DNA of 64,000 nucleotides from positions 1-64,000 of the forward strand of contig VGZI01000005.1 in NCBI GenBank assembly GCA_016872605.1, written 5' to 3'. Below, piece after piece: positions 1 to 8,018 of the stretch (its first letter is position 1; every line of letters begins with the position of its first letter). The notes under the pieces are model-generated. The model was given only the letters and a program-made list of their open reading frames with translations, ran no database searches and was not told the origin of the DNA. Origin of the DNA: Planctomycetota bacterium. GTDB lineage: Bacteria; Planctomycetota; Planctomycetia; Gemmatales; Gemmataceae. Position numbers and translations under genes: made by a program.

Positions 1-116
1 AAATGGCCGTCTGGGAGCAGAGCCGCAACGAAGCTTGCACGCGCATCAATTGGCGATTCACCACCGCCAATGCCCGCATCAAGCTCAAGCGGCTCTACCC
101 CTCATTCGAGATGTGA
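1..116 (+). mobile_element. IS630-type transposase, C-terminal fragment (runs off the left edge)
   Basis: The frame open from base 3 encodes 37 residues ending INWRFTTANARIKLKRLYPS and a TGA at 114-116. This is the usual C-terminal signature of IS630-family (DDE superfamily) transposases. Only the tail lies in the window, so it cannot be judged whether the element is intact. The short tandem array at 234-305 lies just outside and may belong to the element's end or its target region. The family call rests on the terminal motif only. Confidence 0.6.
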
Positions 117-233
117 CAGAGCACTAGGGCCCCGCGCATCTTTCGCGTGCTTGGTGGTGTCCTGATCTGTTGCTGGCGGAACTGGCACGAACATAGTCGA
201 TCTCCTTGGCCGAACTGGTGAGTAGCTCAACCG

Positions 234-315
234 GCGCCGGTTAGCCTATGACGGCGCCGGTTGAGATATTTCGGTGCGCCGGTTGACCTATCACCGCGCC
301 GGTTGGCTTATTACG
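234..315. repeat. Four-copy GCGCCGGTT tandem array
   Basis: GCGCCGGTT starts at 234, 254, 276 and 296, giving spacings of 20, 22 and 20 bases. The bases between copies are partly conserved (gCCTATnACgg). The spacing is close to two helical turns, so the copies would lie on one DNA face. It follows the transposase tail. A binding array or transposon-end repeats are both possible. Confidence 0.65.
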
Positions 316-723
316 GTGTATTGGAACCGGGGTGAGCCATGGTGTCAAGGAATTATCATTTTTTTTCTTGACCAGGCCATGTATTCATGAATACCGCGGG
401 GCAAAACAACGGCGACGCGGACCGTTTTTCGGGCGATGCTGGCAACGGCGCTATCGTTAGTATCGAGCGATGCATCACGGCGTGCAATGCGGTTGAAAAA
501 AAAATGCCCGGCTCTGGGTGTGCCTCCTGATTTTGGCCTGCACCAAGTTGAACCACGGGGAGCCTAGCGCGGCATAGCCGCAACCACGACTCTACGAGTT
601 CACAAATGCAGATCACGAAACCACGAAACGCCGTACCTGGCATTTGTGTTTTTCGTTATTTCGCCTGTTCGTGGTTCCGTGATTGGTTTTTGACTTTCTT
701 CGCCGGCCGCGAAGAAGTTGGCG

Positions 724-844
724 GATAGTAGTACGGGGGGATACGGGAAAGCATCAGGAGGAATGAGCGACTTGGGGAACCCAGGATTCAGATCAAAGTC
801 AGTCTTCCACTCCGCGTTGGCCCCGTGTTCCCCGTACTACTATC
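724..844. repeat. Small element with 15-bp inverted termini (MITE-like)
   Basis: GATAGTAGTACGGGG at 724-738 is the exact reverse complement of CCCCGTACTACTATC at 830-844, bounding about 120 bp without a gene. The right terminus and following bases (832-863) recur almost unchanged at 60790-60821. Such size and termini fit a non-autonomous miniature element or a large repeat. Confidence 0.5.
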
Positions 845-989
845 AATTGTTTTCTTCGTGTGAACGCCGTTGATGCCGTCCTTCGCCAGGCGATTGAGGC
901 GACCCGGCGACTGAGGTGATTGCGAAAGGTCAGGCTGGCAGGCCTGACGTACGCGGGCCACCGCGCCATGCGGAGCGAATCGCTCTTGG

Positions 990-1670
990 TCAGGCTTTCC
1001 TTTCGCTGCGAGTGGCGGGCGTGGCGCGCCGCGCCGTGGGTTTCGCGAAGGGCCGTAGCAGCGCGATCACTTCATCGTCTTCGACCTGACGAAAGTCGTC
1101 ATAAAACTCGCCGATCGCCCAGAACACTTCGGGGGTGTGCAGGCAGACGATGTCGTCGCACCATGGGCGCAGTTCCGCCAGGCGGTCCGGCGGCGCGACG
1201 GGGGCGGCCACGACGACGTCGCGCGGTTTTTGCGTGTTGATGATCTGCAGGGCGGCCATCATCGTCGAACCGGTGGCAATGCCGTCGTCGGTAACGATGA
1301 CCGATCGGCCTTCGATCGATGCCTGGGGTCGAGCCGAGCGGAACAACTTCTTGCGCCGGGTGATCTCGGCGAGTTGGTAACGGCGCTCTTGCTCGAGGAG
1401 CTCTTTTGTGACTTCGTAAGGCGTCGCGACATGCGGATTGAGGAAGACATGGCCGTCTTCGGAGATGGCGCCGATGGCGAACTCCGGCTGATCGGGGGCG
1501 CGCAGCTTGCGGGACAAGACGATGTCGAGTTCGGCGCCGAGTTCGTCGGCGAGCACGGCGCCGGTGACGACGCCGCCGCGCGGGATGGCCAACACGAGCG
1601 GATCGTGCAGTTTTCGTTTCTTGAGCAATGCCGCCAACATGTGTGCAGCGTCGATGCGGTCTCGGAACAT
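990..1670 (-). CDS. Type I phosphoribosyltransferase family protein
   Basis: The product is a 226-residue cytoplasmic protein of the predicted phosphoribosyltransferase group (COG1926-like). The PRPP-binding loop is visible as VIVTDDGIATGSTM, and IPRGGVVTGAVLADELGA near the N-terminus is the usual second motif. The start at 1670 is chosen because AAGGAGCG lies just upstream; the longer frame to 1778 lacks such a site. The natural substrate is unknown: relatives are often annotated only as PRTase or erythromycin-esterase-linked proteins. It stands alone on the minus strand, divergent from the phosphorylase gene. Confidence 0.85.
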   Translation of the reverse strand: MFRDRIDAAHMLAALLKKRKLHDPLVLAIPRGGVVTGAVLADELGAELDIVLSRKLRAPDQPEFAIGAISEDGHVFLNPHVATPYEVTKELLEQERRYQLAEITRRKKLFRSARPQASIEGRSVIVTDDGIATGSTMMAALQIINTQKPRDVVVAAPVAPPDRLAELRPWCDDIVCLHTPEVFWAIGEFYDDFRQVEDDEVIALLRPFAKPTARRATPATRSERKA

Positions 1671-2161
1671 AATCGCTCCTTGGCACGGGCCAGAAGCCGC
1701 GGTGGCTCTCGGTTCCGCCAGATGTCTTGCATATTCTGTGCCGCCGATCCGTGGCGTTGCTTGGATGCTGGAAAACACATGGCGGGACGGAATCGCTCAT
1801 TCGGTGGACGCGAATCGCACGCACCGCTCAGGCGAGTTTGAGGCGTCGGAGCGGAGCATAGGAACTATTCAAAGATGCATCGCTGCTTCGACGGGTCCGG
1901 CCCGGCTCGCTGATCGACCACACGCACACGCCGTGCTGAGTCGATTCGTCTCTGATGCTACGTCGGCTAGCGCTCATTGGCGGAGCCGAATTCGCTAGAA
2001 GGTCCGCCGATGTCCCCTCGCGTGCACTCGGGGCTGGAGACGCAGAACCCAGCGGCGGAAGCGGACGCCGGTCTTGCGTGCCGTCGAGTGATTGCCAATC
2101 AGTGCGAGCAAGATATCTTAACCTGCAAGGGATTTTCCGATCGAGCCGAGGAAGAAGTCTC
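1671..2161. other. Divergent intergenic region, no gene recognised
   Basis: These 491 bases separate the divergently transcribed phosphoribosyltransferase and alpha-glucan phosphorylase genes. The overlapping open frames have no family resemblance and no ribosome-binding sites. The stretch probably carries both promoters, but no convincing -35/-10 pair could be picked by eye. Confidence 0.4.
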
Positions 2162-4753
2162 ATGGCGACGCGCAACTTTCGAACGTTCACCGTCCTTCCT
2201 AATCTTCCCAAAGAAATGCAAGGGCTTCAAGAACTGACCTATAACTTGTGGTGGTGCTGGAATCACGATGCCATCGCGCTGTTTCGCCGCATCGACGAAA
2301 AGCTATTCGAGAAAGCCGAACATAGCCCGGTTCGTTTGTTGGCGACGGTCGGCCAGGAAAGGCTCGAGCAACTCAAGGACGACGAAGGCTATATGGCGCA
2401 CTTGGCCCGCGTGTTCGAGGCGCAGCACCGCTATCTGACGTCGGCGACGTGGTTTCACGACACCTACCTCAAGAAGGCCAACGATGCGGAGGCAGCGGTT
2501 CGGCAGCATCGCATCGCGTACTTCTCCGCGGAGTTCGGCCTGCACGAGAGCGTGCCGATCTACTCGGGTGGTCTGGGTCTGTTGGCCGGCGACCATCTCA
2601 AATCGGCCTCCGACCTCGGTCTCCCGCTGGTCGGCGTGGGGCTGATGTATCGCGAAGGCTATTTCCGCCAATACCTCAACGTCGATGGTTGGCAGCAAGA
2701 ACGCTATCCGGAGAACGATTTCTTCAACCTTCCGCTGATCTCACAGCCCGGCGCCGATGGCACGCCGCTGGTCGTGAGCGTGCCGTTGCCCGGCCGAGAC
2801 GTTGCGATTCGCGTTTGGAAGATCGACGTGGGCCGCATCCCGCTTTATCTGCTCGACACCAACATCCCGCAGAACTCGGCCGAGGATCGACAGATCACGT
2901 CGCGGCTATACGGCGGCGACCACGACATGCGCATCCGGCAGGAAATGGTCTTGGGCATCGGCGGCATGCGGGCGCTGCGCGCCATGGGCAAGGAACCGGC
3001 CGTCTGCCACATGAACGAAGGACATTCGGCGTTCTGCGGTCTGGAGCGCATCCGGGTGATGATGGAAGAGCACAAACTCGACTTCGCGGCAGCGCGCGAA
3101 GCCGTCTCGGCCGGCACCTGCTTCACGACGCACACGCCAGTCCCCGCGGGCAACGATGTCTTTGCCCCGCAGCTCATCCAGCATTACTTCGCCGGCTATC
3201 TGCCGCATCTGCATATCGACTGGAATGACTTCCTTGGCCTGGGTCGGCAGAACCCGCGCGACTTCAACGAGCCGTTCTGCATGACGGTGCTTGCGCTGCG
3301 TTTGTCGAATATTTCCAATGGCGTCAGCGCACTGCATGGCAAGGTCTCGCGCCATATGTGGAAAGCCATTTGGCCCAACCTGCCGGAAGCGGAGATTCCG
3401 ATCACATCGATCACCAACGGTGTGCACACCCGGAGCTGGATGGCCGGCGACTTCTCCGCGCTTTACGATCGCTACCTCGGCGCACATTGGGATCAGCGGC
3501 CGACCGATCACACGGTCTGGAAGAAGGTGGACAACATTCCGAACGCGGAGCTGTGGCGCACGCACGAGCGCCGGCGGGAACGGCTCGTGGTCTATGCGCG
3601 CGGGCGGCTGCGCTTGCAGTTGGAGCGGCGCGGCGCCACGCCGTCGGAGATTAATCGCGCCGACGAAGTTCTCGACCCCGAGGCGCTGACGATCGGCTTC
3701 GCGCGCCGCTTCGCCACCTACAAGCGCGGCACGCTCATCTTCCGCAACATCGAACGCCTGGCTGCCATCCTCAACAACAAGGATCGCCCCGTGCAGATCA
3801 TCTTCGCCGGCAAGGCGCACCCGCGCGACCATGGGGGCAAGGAACTGATCGCCGAGATCGTACACGTCTGCCGCCGACCGGAGTTTCGCCGACGCATGGT
3901 CTTCATCGAAGACTACGACATCAACGTCGCCCGCGTCATGGTCCAGGGCGTCGACATCTGGCTCAACAACCCGCGCCGGCCTTTCGAAGCGTCTGGCACC
4001 AGCGGCATGAAGGCCTGTATCAACGGCGGCCTCAATCTCTCCATCCTCGATGGCTGGTGGTGCGAGGGCTACAACGGCGACAACGGCTGGGCCATCGGCG
4101 CCGGCGAGGAATACTCCGACAATGATCGCACCTACCAGGACGACATTGAAAGCCGGGCCATCTACGATCTGTTGGAGCAGGAGATCGTGCCCATGTTCTA
4201 CAATCGCTCGTCCGACGGCACGCCGCGCGGCTGGGTCAACTACATGAAGCAGTCGATCAAGACCTGCTGCCCCGTCTTCAATACCCATCGGCAAGTCGAA
4301 GACTATACCAAGCGCTGCTACATTCCTTCCGCCCGCCGTTATGCGCAGTTGACGACCGACAACCTGAAATCGGCAGCCGATCTTTCCGCCTGGCGACGCA
4401 AGCTACAGCGTGAATGGGGCCAGGTCCGCATCGAGAACGTCCTGGCCGACGGAAAAGATGCCATGCATGTCGGCGCCGAGTTCGAAGTCGAAGCACGCAT
4501 CAACCTCGGCAACCTCGCCCCCGACGACGTCGAAGTCCAGCTCTTTCACGGCATCATCGACAACGCTGGCGAGATTCCGCAACCCAGCACCGTCGCCATG
4601 TCCACCAACGGCTCGTCCCACGGACAAACCTGGCTGTTCAAGGGCAAGATTCGCTGCACCACCAGCGGCCACTACGGCTACACCGTCCGCGTCCTGCCCC
4701 ACCACGACCACCTCGGCAACTCCTTCGAGCCGGGCTTGGTTTGCTGGGGATGA
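2162..4753 (+). CDS. glgP: Alpha-glucan (maltodextrin/glycogen) phosphorylase, GT35
   Basis: The 863-residue cytoplasmic enzyme releases glucose-1-phosphate from alpha-1,4-glucans using pyridoxal phosphate. The N-terminus (NLPKEMQGLQELTYNLWWCWNHD) is the DUF3417 domain of the short bacterial phosphorylases. Core motifs follow: PIYSGGLGLLAGDHLKSASD, CHMNEGHSAF, THTPVPAGND, SITNGVHTRSW, GFARRFATYKR and FAGKAHPRD. The PLP-lysine segment EASGTSGMKA is near residue 610. The start at 2162 is preceded by GAGGAAG and begins at the conserved domain; the frame upstream to 1955 shows no homology. No glycogen synthase or branching enzyme lies nearby. Confidence 0.95.
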   Translation: MATRNFRTFTVLPNLPKEMQGLQELTYNLWWCWNHDAIALFRRIDEKLFEKAEHSPVRLLATVGQERLEQLKDDEGYMAHLARVFEAQHRYLTSATWFHDTYLKKANDAEAAVRQHRIAYFSAEFGLHESVPIYSGGLGLLAGDHLKSASDLGLPLVGVGLMYREGYFRQYLNVDGWQQERYPENDFFNLPLISQPGADGTPLVVSVPLPGRDVAIRVWKIDVGRIPLYLLDTNIPQNSAEDRQITSRLYGGDHDMRIRQEMVLGIGGMRALRAMGKEPAVCHMNEGHSAFCGLERIRVMMEEHKLDFAAAREAVSAGTCFTTHTPVPAGNDVFAPQLIQHYFAGYLPHLHIDWNDFLGLGRQNPRDFNEPFCMTVLALRLSNISNGVSALHGKVSRHMWKAIWPNLPEAEIPITSITNGVHTRSWMAGDFSALYDRYLGAHWDQRPTDHTVWKKVDNIPNAELWRTHERRRERLVVYARGRLRLQLERRGATPSEINRADEVLDPEALTIGFARRFATYKRGTLIFRNIERLAAILNNKDRPVQIIFAGKAHPRDHGGKELIAEIVHVCRRPEFRRRMVFIEDYDINVARVMVQGVDIWLNNPRRPFEASGTSGMKACINGGLNLSILDGWWCEGYNGDNGWAIGAGEEYSDNDRTYQDDIESRAIYDLLEQEIVPMFYNRSSDGTPRGWVNYMKQSIKTCCPVFNTHRQVEDYTKRCYIPSARRYAQLTTDNLKSAADLSAWRRKLQREWGQVRIENVLADGKDAMHVGAEFEVEARINLGNLAPDDVEVQLFHGIIDNAGEIPQPSTVAMSTNGSSHGQTWLFKGKIRCTTSGHYGYTVRVLPHHDHLGNSFEPGLVCWG

Positions 4754-4826
4754 CGCGACACGTGGCAAGAAGTGAAGAGAGCGAGCGATTCCGACAATAG
4801 CCCGGATTGTTCACAACAAAAACCAG

Positions 4827-4859
4827 AGACCACCGTGCGGCTGAGCCGCACGGTGGTCT
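4827..4859. terminator. Bidirectional terminator between convergent genes
   Basis: A perfect 15-bp stem (4827-4841 with 4845-4859) has a 3-base loop. It is followed by TTTGTG on the plus strand and flanked by a run of A on the other side. It lies between glgP and the kinase-WD40 gene, which converge here. Confidence 0.8.
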
Positions 4860-4903
4860 TTGTGACTGTGTGGGAAGAACGTCCGTGTGTTGAAAACCTT
4901 CCC

Positions 4904-6538
4904 CTAATCCAGCGCCGGCGGACCGCCGAGTTTTTCGAGCCGCGCACGGCGTTGTTGCCACTGGGCGGCGTCGAGGATGCGCGGGTTGGCGTGCTCGTCG
5001 GCTTCGATGCCGGTGACGACTTGGGCCCACAGCATGATGCGCTCTGGGTCATCACGAAGAGGGCGCGGGATTTTCCATAATCGGGCGTCTTGTCGGCGCT
5101 GCCGGTGAGGGCCAGCGTGGCGTCGGCGGAAAGGGCGACGCGTTTGACAGCGCCTTGGTGGTGGAAAGGTGGTCCGAGGGGTTTGCCGCTCGACGCCTCC
5201 CAGAATCGAGCCGTCATGTCGTCGCTGCCGGTGAGGGATCGTTTGGCCGTCGGCGCTCAGAGCGACCCCCTCGATGGCGTCTTGATGATGGAGCGGCGGT
5301 CCGATCGGCATCCCGGTCGAAGTGTCCCAAAGGCGAGCGATGTTGTCGAGGCTTCCCGTCACAGCGATCTTGCCGTCGGCGCTCAAGGCAACAGCGACGA
5401 CGATCGTCCGATGCGGGAGCGCGCGTGCCATCGATTTTCCGGCAGCGGCGTCCCAGATGCGAGCCGATTGGTCCCAGCTTCCGGTGAGTGCCGTTTTGCC
5501 GTCGGCGCTCAAGGCGACGGCACTGATGCGACTCTGATGGTGAAGCGGCGGACCGATGAGCCTGCCGGTCGCGGTGTCCCACAGTCGCGCCGTCTTGTCG
5601 ACGCTGCCGGTGATCGCGGTCTTGCCGCCGGCGCCGACGGCTACTGCGTCGACGCGGCCACGATGCTGTAAAGGCGGTCCAATCGGCTTTCCCGTCCGGG
5701 TGTCCCATGCACGTGCCGTTTTGTCGTCGCTGCCGGTGAGCGCTGTCTTGCCGTCGGCGCTAAGGGCCACGACGCGGACGATGTCCTGATGCTGTAGCGG
5801 CGGCCCGATCGGCTTGCCCGTTGCCGTATCCCAAGCTCGAGCCTCGTGGTGACTTGCCGTGAGAGCAACGCTGCCGTCGGCGCTTAATGCGACATCGCGG
5901 ACGACCTCCGGATGCTCGAGCGGAAGTCCAGTCTGCTGGCCGGTCGCCGTGTCCCATGTCCGCACGCTGGTCTCGAAGCTTCCGGTCAGCGCCGTTTTGC
6001 CGTCGGCGCTCAAAGCGACGGCGTTGACGAGATACGGATGCTGGACCGGCGAGCCGATGAGCATGCCAGTGGCGGTCCGCCAGACGCGAGCCGTACGATC
6101 GGCGCCGCCGGTAATTGCCGTCTTGCCGTCGGTGCTGAGTGCGACGGCTCGGACAATGTCGTCATGGCGAAGCGGCGAGCCGATGAGCTTGCCGGTCGCG
6201 GTGTCCCAGGCCTGGGCCGAGTTGCCGCTCGCCGTCAAGGCGGTTGTGCCGTCGGCGCTGACGGCCACGCACCAGACGCGATCGTCATGGCCGATAATCC
6301 TGCGCAGACGATTCTTGCTCATTTCGTTGCCCCAGGCGGCGAGGTGCCGACGCATCGAATCAGCCAACGCTGGTTTCTTGAGCCCGACCGCCTTGGGCAG
6401 GATTTGCGCCATGCCCACGAACCCCAATCCGGGCCTCTCCGCCAGCATCGCGTGATAGGCGTCGAAGCCGATCTGGACGGCCACGGTCTCTGCTTCATCG
6501 CGGCGCGCATCGGCCTCGTCGCGTAGTTTTTTTTTCAT
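4904..6538 (-). pseudogene. WD40-repeat part of a kinase-WD40 protein, frame-disrupted
   Basis: This stretch encodes roughly ten WD40 blades with the repeat ALSADGKTALTGS...ARxWDTATG, forming a beta-propeller. It belongs to the kinase gene directly upstream but is out of frame with it. The join is at an A9 run (6527-6535); eight A would fuse the two parts as DDEKKLRDEADARR. Two more single-base shifts lie inside: one extra C near 5240 and one missing base near 5085. Between them the WD40 reading (MTARFWEASSGKPLG) sits in another frame before returning to ARLWKIPRPL. An independent ATG exists at 6538, so separate translation is possible, but the C-terminal blades would still be scrambled. Either real decay or sequence errors explain this. 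Confidence 0.75.
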
Positions 6539-7769
6539 CGTCGGCGAGTTTTTGCTTTTCGCGAGCAAGTTGAACGGCCTTATTCCGCTCGATTTGTTCT
6601 TGATGAAATGAGGCGTTGACGACAAAAAACGCGGTCACGAAAGTCGCCAGGGCGGCGAGCACCGCGATGTTGGCCGTTGCCAATGCCGGGTTGCGCTGGC
6701 ACCAGCGCCACGTCCGTTCGAGCGTGCCGACGGGCCTGGCGAGGATCGGCTCGCCCGCCAACCACCGGCGCAGGTCGGCGCTCAATTCCTTGGCGCTGGC
6801 GTAGCGCTGATCGGGTTCCTTCGCCATCGCTTTCATAGCGATGGTTTCCAGGTCGCGCGGCACCTTGTCGTTAAGGCTCATCGGCGCCTTCGGCTCATCG
6901 TTCAACACCTGATGCAAAAGCATCGCCCGGTTGCCGCGAAACGGCAGTTCCCCAGTCAACAGTTGATAAAGGATGACGCCCAGGCTATAGACATCGCTTC
7001 GGCCATCGACCTCATGGGCTTCGCCGCGCGCTTGTTCGGGGCTCATGTAGGCGGGAGTGCCGAGGACATCGCCTTCCGTTGTGATGGTGATCTCGCCGGC
7101 GTCGCGCTTGGCGAGGCCGAAGTCAAGCAGCATCGGCTTCCACGGCGAACCTGACGAGGCGGCGGTGGCGACGGGTCCGGTCGGATTGCTGCTTGCGCTG
7201 CCGGTGCACTGTTGCACGAGCATGATGTTCGATGGCTTCACGTCGCGATGGACAACGCCGAGCGAATGGGCATACTCCAGCGCATCGGCAATGTCGGTAA
7301 TCAAAGCGGCCGATTTGACAAAGCTGAGACGGCGCGCGGTCAACTGATCGGCGAGCGTGACGCCTTCGAGATAGTCGCAGACGAGATAGGGGACCTCGTT
7401 GTCGACGCCGACTTCGTGGATGGTGATGATCAATGGGTGGCGCAGTTGCGCGACTGCCCGCGCTTCGCGCAAGAAGCGGTCCAGCTCTTCGGGGCCCGGA
7501 CCGATGTTGCCGGCCCGCGGGACCTTGATGGCGACGATACGATCGAGCTCGGTGTCGCGCGCCTTGAACACCGTGCCGAACCCGCCGTGGCCTATCTTGC
7601 CGAGGATTTCGAATTTGCCGATGCGCTTGTTGGCCGGACCCGACCAGGCGATCGTTGAATAATTGGCAATCTCAATCGTGGAGCCGCAACTGACACATGC
7701 GACATCGCTGACGGCGGGTTCGTCGGCCAACGCAATCGGGATTTGGCAGTTTGGGCATTGTACTTCCAT
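6495..7769 (-). CDS. Membrane-anchored Ser/Thr protein kinase (kinase part of kinase-WD40)
   Basis: The protein begins with a zinc-ribbon-like segment (CPNC ... CVSC) and then a Hanks-type kinase domain. Visible motifs are the glycine loop GHGGFGTVFKARD, VAIKVPR, catalytic HRDVKPSN, DFGLAK and GTPAYMSPEQARG. One transmembrane helix (IAVLAALATFVTAFFVV) would anchor it, with the following part on the far side of the membrane. The frame ends after DDEKKTTRRGRCAPR, just past the A9 run, where the WD40 part should continue. Start 7769 (MEVQCPNC) is preceded by AGGA; 7778 is an alternative. Substrates are unknown. Kinase-WD40 fusions are expanded in planctomycetes. Confidence 0.88.
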   Translation of the reverse strand: MEVQCPNCQIPIALADEPAVSDVACVSCGSTIEIANYSTIAWSGPANKRIGKFEILGKIGHGGFGTVFKARDTELDRIVAIKVPRAGNIGPGPEELDRFLREARAVAQLRHPLIITIHEVGVDNEVPYLVCDYLEGVTLADQLTARRLSFVKSAALITDIADALEYAHSLGVVHRDVKPSNIMLVQQCTGSASSNPTGPVATAASSGSPWKPMLLDFGLAKRDAGEITITTEGDVLGTPAYMSPEQARGEAHEVDGRSDVYSLGVILYQLLTGELPFRGNRAMLLHQVLNDEPKAPMSLNDKVPRDLETIAMKAMAKEPDQRYASAKELSADLRRWLAGEPILARPVGTLERTWRWCQRNPALATANIAVLAALATFVTAFFVVNASFHQEQIERNKAVQLAREKQKLADDEKKTTRRGRCAPR

Positions 7770-7858
7770 GCAGGCCATCCTATGGCGCAGTCCGTGCCGC
7801 GTTCAAGGAGAAACCGGCGTTGCAACAGGGTGTAGCTATCTGGCTGTGGCATTCGGTA

Positions 7859-7878
7859 GTGCGGACTTTAGTCCGCAC
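7859..7878. repeat. Short palindrome in the kinase/transporter intergenic region
   Basis: GTGCGGACT and AGTCCGCAC form a perfect 9-bp stem with a 2-base loop. It lies in the 240-base divergent region between the kinase gene and the transporter at 8019. No T-run follows, so it looks more like a dispersed palindrome than a terminator. Confidence 0.55.
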
Positions 7879-8018
7879 AACGAACGGGAATCTGCCACAG
7901 CCTGGCAGATGCACGCGTTGCACCGGCGTGCCACAGAATTTGTTACGAGCCGCATTCCTTCCGCCATATACTAATAGCTTCTCACCTCCATCCACTGGCA
8001 ACGGGTAGCTTTTTGCAC

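Larger units (their letters stand above)
117..989. other. Gene-poor region with repeats
   Basis: No convincing gene is seen in these 873 bases; the open frame at 356-643 (minus) has no recognisable domain and low-complexity composition. The stretch holds a four-copy GCGCCGGTT array (234-305), a segment repeated in inverted orientation at 61216-61239 (549-572), and a small element bounded by 15-bp inverted repeats (724-844). It reads as a landing site for mobile or repeat sequences next to the transposase remnant. Confidence 0.5.

Noticed and set aside
234-315. Possible CRISPR-like array
   Set aside because: Repeat units are only about nine conserved bases with 11-13 base spacers that are themselves partly conserved, and no cas gene is near.
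356-643. Candidate small gene on the minus strand
   Set aside because: No ribosome-binding site or recognisable domain, and it overlaps a segment that is itself a dispersed repeat (549-572).
1828-2211. Minus-strand frame upstream of glgP
   Set aside because: It overlaps the true start region of glgP, has arginine/serine-rich low-complexity composition and no ribosome-binding site.
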